Positions 35,801 through 44,180 of a stretch of DNA of 64,000 nucleotides are shown here, piece by piece. The translations under genes were made by a program, and so were the position numbers. Numbering within the stretch: position 1 is the first letter of the stretch; each line of letters opens with the position of its first letter. The notes beneath the pieces are model-generated. The model was not told the origin of the DNA, did no database searches, and saw only the letters and a list, made by a program, of their open reading frames with translations. Origin of the DNA: Zygaena filipendulae (taxonomy: Eukaryota > Arthropoda > Insecta > Lepidoptera > Zygaenidae); assembly GCA_907165275.2 (NCBI GenBank), contig OU015651.1, positions 7,338,501-7,402,500 of the forward strand, in the 5' to 3' direction.

Positions 35801-38577
35801 ACTAGGTATACGCCATTATAAACATGTTTATTAAAAAAAAAATCAAACAATAAATCAAAAAGAAAAAAACCTGTGAAGGCGCTCGCCGCTCAATCGCTTT
35901 ACAAACACATCGCCGCGCACCGGTATCTTAACGTCAATGACCTCGATCGAGCTGATGCATCGCTCGTTGTGTGCGTGACGCGTGCTTTTGTGGCCTACGT
36001 ATATTGTTTGCCTACCTTGTAATAGTAGATTTTACAACAAGTGCACAAAACGAACCATTATTATCCGAGACACTTGAAAGTAATATCGAGGGTAATAATG
36101 GTTTTTTGGACGAGTTATAAACTCTGCTTTTCACTTCGATTGCGAGGAAATAAAAAAGTAGTATAACATAACATTTCTTTAATTAAAATTTAAATTAAAA
36201 CTCTACTAACTATTAAATAACTATAAAACTACTCTACCTATCAACATATAAATTTCCTGTATTTGTCCTGTCCACCCAAAGGTTGTCTGGAAGAGATCGC
36301 TATTAAAGCGATAAGACCGCCTTTTGTATGCCTTTAGTTATAAGTTTTTGTTAACACACTGTAACATTATTTTGGTGTACAATAAAGTGTATTCTATTCT
36401 ATTCTATTCTATTAAAACTAGTACAGTTTTAAATACTGAAGGAAATAGTTTTTCCCGGCATATTAACCTCCTACTAACTTCTGTTACCCTAGTACTTTCG
36501 AGAAACAGAAAGTGCCGACTTACAGTGGTGCATTTGTTTTGCGCTTGAATTTCGAAATAGTACATTGTTATCCAAGGGGTGAAAGTAACTCATTTAGTGC
36601 CGAGACGGGGTTTGGCGCCCGAGCGTAGCGAGGGCGCCAATAGTTCGAGGCACTAAATAAGTTACTTTCTCCCGAGGGTAACACTGTGCTTTTCATTACG
36701 AATGCAAGGAAAGTCAAAATAAAAATAGGAATTAGCTAAAGAAAAAATGAGTGAAGATCGGATAGTCGCTTGACACTTTACCACCTATTTCTTTTTCTTT
36801 GGCCGGCTAGCTATTCAGCCAGTATTTTTTATTTACATTGTGGCGACCTAAAAAAAATATTTTCTTTAATTATTAAGTATTAATTAAAGAAAATAAAAAA
36901 ATATAAATAGGAATTAGCTTAAGAAAAAGTGAGTGAATTTTATTTTAATTAATACCTACTTAAACTTTACGTTATTTCAATTTTACATCGCGCTGGCTGT
37001 ATAGAAAGTTGAAACATGGTTCAATAGAAATGTGAAAATAGACCTAGTTTTTTTTAATAATTTGACAGTTGTCAGTTGAAAGCGATTCTCCCTAGGGCTG
37101 AAAAGGGCTACTTTCAACCCGCTTCTCAGGCAACTTCAGACCTACTTTCCGAGCATGAGTAATGAAAAATATTATTTTGACTGAAACTAGTCTAGCCGCC
37201 GCACTCGACTTTAATGATTACTTAGTTAAGTATAGATTTTTAAAACAAAACTGCCGCAATCAGAGATGTTCAGTAAATTAATCTTAATTGGCATTTAATA
37301 AGATGTAACTTAATTAGTTAAATACCAATTAGCATTAATTTATAAAACTTGTCTGATTGTGGCAGTTTTGTTTTAAAAATCTATACTTAACTAAGTAATC
37401 ATTAAAGTCGACTCTGAGTGCGGCGGTTAGTGTATTTCTATGGCTACTACGAATTCTATCCATGAACTTCTTATTGTGTTTGGCTGTATATGGCTTATTT
37501 TCTTTGCCTTAGGTAGATACATTTATGAGTAGATACATTAATGCCCTTGTGCATAAAATTCGATTTTGTGCAGCCTATATCCTGCACAAACAAGCACTTT
37601 CCGAGCATGAGAAGTGAAAATGTAATTTGTAACGATTTTTCATTAAATTTACCTTATTCTACCTATTACCTTACCTTATTATTATTACCTTATTCTTATT
37701 TTACCTTATTCTTATTTCTTATTTTACCTTATTCTGAAAAACAACTGAACTTATAATAATTTTTTACTTATCCTGTTTGTTATAACGTATACTTTCAGTC
37801 CTGTAAATATTTGAAGTTAATTTTACCACATATGTTATATATAAATACAAGCTGTTCCCCGCGGATTCACGGTTCACCCGCGGTAATTTCGGAGTTCCCG
37901 CGAGAATTCCGGTACAAAAAGTACCCTATGTCTTTCTCTGTACTCGACCTGTCAAGGTGCATGCAAAATTTTGTGATGATCTGTTGAGCCGTTAAGGTGT
38001 GAAAGCGTAACAAACAAACAAATAAACTAACTTACACACATTACATGTCCTTAAAGAAACACACACACGCACACACACACGCGCGCACACTCACACACGC
38101 GCGCGCACGCGCACACAGTCCTTGCAGTTTTATATTTACGTATTAAATATTCAATCATCAATATTAAGCATTAAGCAATAAGCATTCCCAACACTATTAG
38201 GAAAAATCATGCTTAGTGGCCCTGGAGCCTGGAGGTAAGTTAAGGCTACCAAAACATGGCGTTGAAAGGGTAAGCTAATGATGGTGTCGGTAGATAAGAA
38301 CGTGCTGTGGACGTTGTTCAATGGCGAGTCGTTCGACTACATCGGGTCGCAGCGCGTCGCGTACGACATCGCGCAGGGCGCGTGGCCGCCCGCCGCGCCC
38401 CTCACCCCCGCCGACATCAGCCTGCACGTGGAAGTGGGGCAGATCGGCGGCGCGCTGCGGGCCAGCGCCAACCACTCCTGGCCGTTGTACGCCTTCGCAC
38501 CGCTGCTCTACGACAGTACCTCCGAGGCAAGTACAACAGACGTTAATACTACAGACGTTTCGGTTTGTTCGCACACG

Positions 38578-38640
<63 letters not shown>

Positions 38641-41600
38641 TGTGTGTGCGTACGTGCGTGCGTGCGAGCGTGCGTGCGTGGTGCGTGCGTGCGTTCGTTG
38701 CTATAAAGCTTGTCTAAATCTAACACGCCTCTCCTCTTATGACATTCATCGTCCATCGAGATTACGACTTTATATTTTTTTTGTATAATGTCTCGATGGA
38801 CAAAAATCAATATAAAATAACTATAAAACTGCTTTAATATAATATTTTCGTCGCGGTTTCACCAAGTTCGCGCGGTGATTTCGGGATAATATGTCATTTT
38901 CTATACACCTGATAACGTGTATTCAAAATTTCATGATAATCGATTAAGTAGTTAAAGCTTGAAAAGGTAACAGAAAGACAGATAGATTTACATTTACAAT
39001 ATTAGTATAGATTCCTTTCTTGTTCCGCAGGCAAAATTGTTCATCGAAGGAATGGAGAGTAATCTGAACAGGACGAATATAACAGTGGTAACGGAAAATT
39101 TGCCACCTTCGTCCCTACATTCCTTCCGGCGGATACTGAACTCCACGATTGATGGGGAATTACCCGAGATATTGATCGCGGACTTCAACACAACGTTCAC
39201 GAATATGTATTACCATTCTGTGCTGGACACCTACGACAAGATTGGATACGACTATCGGAACATTAGCATCGGAAACAATGGAACATGTATGTATGCTGCA
39301 AAATGTTTTAGAGTTTAAATTATATTTTTATAGGAATGGGTTAGTGACTTGGGTTCTAAACTAATCGGACTTGTATCATAGAACCCTGTTTTGGTTTGTG
39401 GAATTACGAATCCACAACAGAATATCAGTGGCGTAGCTTGCTGCCCTAGATGGGATTTTACCTATTAAAGTTTGTCGGGGGACCTTCTTCTCTACTTGTC
39501 TCGATTGCGTTGAAGCCTCAATAATAAAGAATGTTGTTATCATGGGTTTTCGCTATGGCTGAACAATCACGATCGTAGGTATATGCCCATGTCTGTAGCC
39601 CCGCATCATTGACTGTACTGTGTTGACTGTACTGTAGGGTTGATATGGCGATCGTTGCGTCCGCAAATCGTGTTATAATTGTGTGTTATGTTCAGTCGTG
39701 CCGACCTCTGCGCTGATCGCGAACGGAACGTTCACGAGTGCGGACCCGCAAGTGCGCGTGGCGGAGCTGGCGACGGCGCTGGCGCGCGCGCTCTACGAGC
39801 GGGTCGCGGGCCGCCCCTACGAGGACGGGAACGCTGCCTCCGCGCATTTGGTAACTTAATTAATGTTCACTTTCTATATTATTTTTTGGTTTGGCCGAAA
39901 GGTTGACCGGTACAGAATGCCTTAGGCGTTGAGCCCGCCTTTTGTACGATAAAGTGCAATAAAATTCTTTAAATAAATAAATAAATATTTTTAAACACCG
40001 ACGCATTCAGAGTGGTGTTATACCTTTAACGTGTGTATCTGTGTGTCTGGTCCTTGTCATCCTTACATATTATTTAACAAAGTGCTCCGCCGCGTCTGTC
40101 TGTCTATCTGTCTGTCTGTTCGCGATAAATTTAAAAACTACTAAACGGATTTTCATGCGGGTTTCACCAATAAATAGAGTGATTCAAAATAATGGTTTAT
40201 CCTGGAATTTCCACGGGTAATCAGAAATTACTGCGGGTGAAACCGCAGGGGACAGCTAATCTAAATATAATAGAACTGCATCCTAACGAATGTGACTTTG
40301 TCAACCTTTGTAATAATTAAATGCCATCGTCGCACTCCGCACTGACGACTTTGTATTCATTTTCAGGTGGACGAGATGCTGTACTGTTTTTTGAAGAGTC
40401 AGGCGTGCAAGTTGCTGTTCGCCGCCGACTACGCGCCGGGCGGCGACGCGGGCGAGGGCGGCGAGGCGGCGCCCCCCGCCGCGCCGCCGGCCGCGCCCGC
40501 GCCGCTGTACGTGGGCGTGACGCCGGCGAACAACTCGACGACGACGGTGTTCGTGGCGCACATGCTCGCGCTGCTCACCGGCGCGCACCTGCTGGTGAAC
40601 CGGACCGCCTGCGACGAGCTCACGCAACACAAGCCGGTCGGTTAACGAAGTTTTTTTTTTTCAAGTATTATATAACTCACTACTTAGGCGGCGGCGTTTC
40701 GATTGTGATTGGACGAGAATTGAGAATTAAGATTGAAATTTCAAGAACACGTCAGATTTAGGCACATTATGTTACCTACATTAGAGGGATGGACATATAA
40801 TGTGGGTTAGTTCTTTTGTATACCTATGTTTAACTACTTGTATACATACGTGTTTTTTAAAGTTTGAAAACGTTTTAGGAATGTTTCTTTTTTTAGTCAA
40901 AAACGTTCGCGGACGAGCGCAAAGTTTCATCGTAATCAGATGAATGCTACAGGATCACATAGAAGATCAACATATAGACATTAGTATTTTTAATATAATA
41001 ATATTATGTAGGACATATTTTATGTGAACTCGTTGCAATTTTGTTCCTTAGGAGTACTCTTATTACTATTTGCGAGGATGGAATAACAGCGGCGTTTGCG
41101 TTCAAACTACTATGAACCTTAGTCAAGCTATCAGTCCTGCCTTCACTATACCGGGTAAGTCCTCCAGCTACTGTTAACTTGCATATTATAATTCAGAACG
41201 ACAATACTTTCCTTTTTTTAGCAAAATAAACAGTGTCGATTAATATTGTATATTATGTAATTTTAAACGAGAGACTGGTTTAAACCTGCAATGAAATATG
41301 TACACAGTGAAATTTTCGTATTGAAATTTACTATGAAAGTGACAAGCATTGCCATAGCAATATTCTGAATAGTGTCAGTAAAGACGGGCTCTAAAAGCGT
41401 GCATAGTAAATTTCAAAATGAAAATTTCATCGTCTGGGAAGCGGAGTGTCGCTTTTCTATAATATACTAGTTAGCTGTGCCCCGCGGTTTCATCCGCGGT
41501 AATTTTGGAGTTCCCGCGGGAATTCCGGGATAAAAATTACCCTATGTCTTTCTCTGTACCCCTGACATAGATAACATAATCCCTGACAACGTGCATGCCA

Positions 41601-42182
41601 AATTTCATCCAAATATATTTTTTTTAATATCTCGAGTTCCAGATGGAATTTCGAAAAAATCGAAACATGAGTATCTAAGACCCTCAGCAATACAACAAAA
41701 AAAAAACCGAATTCAATTTGGTGCAGCAGTTTTTGCGTAGCACGAATACAAACATACAGACAGACAGACAAAAATTCTAAAAACGGTATTTTTGGCTTCT
41801 ATGTCACTAATAGAGTCACCTAAATTTATTTTTTCTTATTTATCTCCCATGTAGAGACATCAACCTGTTACAATTTTATTATATGTATAGATATTCAATG
41901 ACTGCAGTCAAAAGTGTTTACATAATACATATCTGCCGCTGACTGGTATCCTCGCGTCGCGCAGAGTACTCGCTGTCGAGCGGCGTGTACTCGTCGTGGA
42001 CGGAGTCGGTGTGGTTGACGACGTCGGCGCGCGTGTTCGTGTCGGCGGGCGGCGGCGGGGCGCGCGCGGCGGCGGCGGCCGGCGCGGCGGCCACGCTGCT
42101 CGCCGCCGCGCTCACCCTCTCGCTGCGGCGGCGCGCCGGCGCGGTGTTCGCGCTGCCGCCAAGCGACGCCGCCACCGGGTAG
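23825..42182 (+). CDS. Nct: nicastrin, gamma-secretase subunit, fourteen exons
   Basis: Exons: 23825-23867, 26407-26508, 33205-33400, 33736-33939, 34050-34151, 35021-35111, 35472-35541, 35620-35724, 38294-38526, 39031-39286, 39696-39850, 40367-40636, 41052-41154 and 41965-42182. Phases join to 715 residues; human nicastrin has 709. Order: a signal peptide rich in Phe, Tyr and Leu; ACFRRLNGTHQVGC near the N-terminus; CPNEYSS; VCDPLGDYNVYYS; the peptidase-like segment GESFDYIGS at 315-323; LPPSSLHSFRR; SSWTESVW; one transmembrane helix at about 676-697; and a short basic tail. Nicastrin is the glycosylated ectodomain subunit that gates substrates into the presenilin protease. Intron 9 has a GC donor (GAG/GCAAGT); all others are GT-AG. 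The exon 12 donor GTCGGT is weak. Exons 9, 11, 12 and 14 are very GC-rich. The last codons may instead splice from 42178 to 43867. Confidence 0.93.
24306..24717 (+). repeat. dispersed repeat, shared with 36557-37171
   Basis: Starts AATAGTACATTGTTATCC and ends GAGTAATGAAAAATAT. The two copies match along most of their length, including TGACAGTTGTCAGTTGAAAG. It lies in nicastrin intron 1. Class unknown; there is no ORF. Confidence 0.7.
25565..26197 (+). mobile_element. non-autonomous DNA transposon with TA target, copy 1
   Basis: 633 bp with inverted ends ATAGGGTACTTGCATGAA and TTCATGCAAGTACC, flanked by TA. The right end has a 4-base insertion. The two overlapping ORFs inside are not shared as proteins with copy 2. 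It lies in nicastrin intron 1, just upstream of exon 2. Confidence 0.85.
26868..27175 (-). repeat. GTGACGTCAC MITE, minus copy
   Basis: Carries CCGTGACGTCATT and GTTGTGACGTCACGCG. It matches 61384-61656 out to the outer GGGTATGAAAATC stretch, in inverted orientation. It lies in nicastrin intron 2, just downstream of exon 2. Confidence 0.7.
27176..27445 (+). repeat. partial copy of a long-TIR repeat
   Basis: AAAACCGACTTCCAAAAA and the inner palindromic pair TCGGTGACAAGCC / GGCTTGTCACCGA match the element at 49691-50063 and its flank. Confidence 0.6.
27520..27740 (+). mobile_element. RTE-type LINE fragment
   Basis: Broken frames include EKSPGPDGISNEALKRG, the conserved start of an RTE/LINE reverse transcriptase, preceded by an acidic stretch. 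The TA-flanked MITE at 27743 interrupts it. Confidence 0.6.
27743..28399 (-). mobile_element. non-autonomous DNA transposon with TA target, copy 2
   Basis: 657 bp, inverted relative to 25565-26197 and alike along its length. Ends are ATAGGGTACTTGCATG and CATGCAAGTACCCTAT, with TA on each side. It lies in nicastrin intron 2. Together with copy 1 it brackets exon 2 with inverted repeats. Confidence 0.87.
28400..28860 (+). mobile_element. LINE debris
   Basis: At about 28550-28630 a broken frame gives EVERRVNTTWKKFWAHDN, resembling the segment downstream of the RT in RTE elements. The rest is decayed, with no intact frame. Confidence 0.45.
28874..29064 (-). repeat. BEL/Pao LTR
   Basis: 191 bp with TGTAGCCGAG at its plus-strand left end and TTGGCAACA at its right end, closely similar to 30389-30574. 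Confidence 0.8.
30389..30574 (-). repeat. BEL/Pao LTR
   Basis: 186 bp matching 28874-29064. On the plus strand the same CAAATGTAGCCGAG junction recurs at about 30623. Confidence 0.8.
30575..30735. repeat. rearranged LTR pieces, inverted then direct
   Basis: 30577-30622 is an inverted copy of the LTR start. 30626-30733 is a direct partial LTR with a small duplication (GAGCTATGGAGCTATGAGG). This looks like breakage and rejoining of the element. Confidence 0.65.
31214..32035 (-). mobile_element. 5'-truncated LINE, RT C-terminal half
   Basis: The open minus frame contains the RT catalytic motif LFADDTSLVF, then VHWFNANNLLLNRNKTKC, FLGITLDAKLQWGPQI and LLWGGAADIESIFMLQKRAI, as in Jockey/CR1-type LINEs. 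The frame is uninterrupted from 32014 to its stop, but the endonuclease and RT N-terminus are absent. The 3' end extends to about 30890. It lies in nicastrin intron 2. Confidence 0.85.
32523..32762. mobile_element. foldback MITE, GCCGCACTC family, copy 1
   Basis: Self-complementary arms of about 110 bp with outer ends CCGCCGCACTC, then AGTTAAGTATAGATTTTTAA. Copies 2 and 3 are at 34490-34702 and 37193-37430. It is in nicastrin intron 2. Confidence 0.8.
33440..33692 (+). repeat. Helitron-like repeat filling intron 3 of nicastrin
   Basis: Ends GTGAAACCGCGGGGCATAGCTAGT. The body has the diverged middle of the longer family members. It takes up most of the 335-bp intron between exons 3 and 4. Confidence 0.55.
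34490..34702. mobile_element. foldback MITE, GCCGCACTC family, copy 2
   Basis: Arms ACCGCCGCACTCAGAGTCGA and its complement around a short loop near TTAACTAATTAAG. It is in nicastrin intron 5. Confidence 0.8.
34850..34918 (+). repeat. Helitron-like 3' fragment
   Basis: CCTGAAATTCCCGCAGGAAC to ACCGCGGGAACAGCTAGT, the family 3' terminus, in nicastrin intron 5. Confidence 0.5.
36557..37171 (+). repeat. dispersed repeat, longer copy of 24306-24717
   Basis: It matches the other copy at both ends. It carries an extra segment of about 190 bp (near 36760-36930) bracketed by a duplicated AAATAGGAATTAGCT. It is in nicastrin intron 8. Confidence 0.7.
37193..37430. mobile_element. foldback MITE, GCCGCACTC family, copy 3
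   Basis: Near-perfect inverted arms ending GAGTGCGGCGG, with TAG on both outer sides (target site possibly TAG). It is in nicastrin intron 8. Confidence 0.8.
37852..38046 (-). repeat. Helitron-like repeat, minus copy
   Basis: AGCTGTTCCCCGCGGATTC to AACAAACAAACAAATAAAC. It contains the ACCCGCGGTAATTTCGGAGT segment shared with 41466 and 53010. Confidence 0.55.
38056..38118 (+). repeat. (CA)n/(CG)n tract upstream of nicastrin exon 9
   Basis: Alternating purine-pyrimidine CACACA and CGCGCG blocks about 175 bases before the exon 9 acceptor. Such tracts can form Z-DNA. It is complementary in sense to the TG repeat after the exon. Confidence 0.9.
38579..38697 (+). repeat. (TG)n microsatellite after the GC donor of nicastrin exon 9
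   Basis: About 28 TG units to 38638, then GTGCGTGCGAG-type variants. It starts about 50 bases after the GC splice donor at 38527. Confidence 0.95.
40085..40262 (+). repeat. Helitron-like repeat
   Basis: CTCCGCCGCGTCTGTCTGTC to GGTGAAACCGCAGGGGACAG and CTAAT, between nicastrin exons 11 and 12. Confidence 0.5.
41466..41790 (-). repeat. Helitron-like repeat, minus copy
   Basis: ACTAGTTAGCTGTGCCCCGC through ATTTCATCC to the CAGACAGACAGACAAAAA head. It is in nicastrin intron 13. Confidence 0.55.
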
Positions 42183-42199
42183 GGATGCGTTCATACCTG

Positions 42200-42565
42200 C
42201 ACTATAGCTGCGCCGCGCGGTTTCGGCCGCAAAATTTCGGTGTTCCCACGGGAATTCCGGGTTACAATATAACCAAGGACACTCACAAAATAACGTGGCT
42301 TTCTATTGGTGAAAGAATTTTCCAAATCGGTTCAGTAGACCGCTACAACCTCAAACTCACTTTAGCTCTTTAAAAGTATAGACTAGTTTTGCGCCGCGTT
42401 AATTTCAGAGATCTCTGCGGAATTACGGGATAAAAGTACCCTATGTAGTATGTCACCTTTACTGTACCCCTGACAACGTGTATGCAAAATTTAATGATGA
42501 TCGGTTGAGCCGTTAAGGCGTGAAAGCGTAACAAACAAACAAACTCACTTTCGCATTTATAATAA
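42200..42565 (-). repeat. two adjacent Helitron-like fragments
   Basis: One at 42205-42370 (CGCGCGGTTTCGGCC, then AATTCCGGG) and one at 42380-42563 (ACCCTATG to AACAAACAAACTCAC). They lie just after the nicastrin stop codon, in the 3' UTR or last intron. Confidence 0.5.
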
Positions 42566-43639
42566 TAATAATAATCCACTTCACAACACACACGTTATTA
42601 ATAATTCACTTCACAACGTGGTATATACCACACATATTATTACATATTACTATTATTATATATTATTATTATTATATTGTTATTATTATATTATTATTAT
42701 ATTAGTAAAGAAGGATACGTGCGTCTTATATTGAATTGGCTGTCTCCCTCTGCCTCGCCTCCCCCCGCCACGTTACCCGTAACATTTTTGAAGTAAAACT
42801 TCTATACGCATTACGCAGTACGCATTACGCAGTACGCACGCTGGTCCTGGGTAGTAAACTGCTGAACGCGTTACAAAAAGTGTGATCAGGCGATCCGAGC
42901 GTAAGTTGAGAGGGAGATATATGTACGTTGGTTATGGACTAATTATTGGTCCATGACGTTGGTAAAGACAGAAAGAGAGGGTTATGTTTTGTATATTATA
43001 TGTATATTGTATGTTGCGACACAAGTTTACTTCAGTTGTGTGGTCTAAAGCACACTCACTTTTTTTTTTAAGACTATCATAAGTCAAAGTTGTGTAACAA
43101 ACGATATACCATACGGTATCCGAATATATGGGTGAGCGATTAAGCTATCCTTGTTTATTTCTTTTCTTTGTATTGTGTCTGACACACATCGTACAGCCCA
43201 AACAGCTGGCTCTGCTCTGTATCAATAGGAACTTGTAATTTTGCACAAGATCCAATATTGGTGAAATTGCGGGGAATAGCTAGTTCTGAATAAAATATCT
43301 GGGTCACCGAGCTTCGCTCGTTGTGTATAGCGCCATCTGTTGCTAAGTAGAAAAACAAACACAAATTTTTCACTGCCTGAAAACACGGACAAAACGACGT
43401 TTTCTAAAAATGAAACCTAGCTAGATCGATTAATCACCCCCGAAACCCCCTGCATACTAAATTTCATGAAAATCGTTGGAACCGTTTCCGAGATTCAGAT
43501 TATATTGCTTGTTTAAAGATAGTAGATAGATATAAATAAAATTGAAATGTGTTTGTAATTCCAAATTAACGGTTTATCACTAAATGCATATGAAAGTATA
43601 CACGGTACTTAATAAAAAAAAATAATTGTGTGTCCGTTT
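42566..43639. other. last intron or 3' region of nicastrin
   Basis: Contains an ATT/TTA-rich microsatellite at about 42640-42710 and repeat scraps shared with 47160-47390 (TAGCGCCATCTGTTG, AAACCTAGCTAGATCGATTA). No exon recognised. Confidence 0.45.
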
Positions 43640-43802
43640 GTTCCGTCTAATCTCTGAAACCGCTGGACCGATTTGACCGGGATATTCACGGGCAGATAGC
43701 CGATGCTATAAGAAGTAACTTAGTATTTTAATTTTAGAAAAAAATAGTTCCTGTGGGAATTCCGAAACTCACGCGATTGGAACCGCGGGGCACAGCTAGT
43801 TC
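43640..43802 (+). repeat. Helitron-like repeat
   Basis: Ends GGAACCGCGGGGCACAGCTA plus GT, with GTGTCCGTTTGTTCCGTC upstream. Confidence 0.55.
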
Positions 43803-43866
43803 TGAATAAAACTCCAGATTTTACCGTCGCCAGCGTCGCCTAATGATAAATCCTCCTCTTTTTCAG

Positions 43867-44060
43867 GATATTGAGGACTGTCAACTGCTAAGGAGGAATA
43901 GCTTCTATGAAGCAGCTCTAAGAATGCTCATGCCGTGACTACTAAAATCAGCTAACAACATTCCTTAGAAAGATTACCATCAAATTTAAACTTATGTTTA
44001 AGTGATACTAATTTATCTTACAATAAGTTATGAAATTAAACTAGATTTATTTGATTAGTA
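43867..44060 (+). other. candidate terminal exon of nicastrin
   Basis: TTTTTCAG/GATATTG is a good acceptor. Joined to a donor at 42178 (ACCGG/GTAGGG), it would replace the stop at 42180 with eight further codons ending at 43889-43891. If the first stop is used instead, this would be 3' UTR only or unused. The lack of a clean AATAAA leaves the 3' end open. Confidence 0.4.
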
Positions 44061-44180
44061 TGTTTTATTATCTTGCGAACGTTAACATTAGGTACTAAAT
44101 TAACTTTTGAGTTAAGTTTGCTTTGTGATTTTGACTCTTTGATAGGACTATGGTACTGACCATTCGTCAGGAGTCTGATT

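Noticed and set aside
38275..38574. Antisense and alternate-frame ORFs over nicastrin exon 9
   Set aside because: GC-rich exons keep several frames open. Only the frame with GESFDYIGS matches nicastrin.
40301..40632. Arg/Gly-rich minus-strand ORFs over nicastrin exon 12
   Set aside because: Shadow frames of a GC-rich exon with no splice support.
41895..42373. Arg/Ala-rich ORFs on both strands at nicastrin exon 14
   Set aside because: Shadows of the terminal coding exon; the sense frame continues phase from exon 13.
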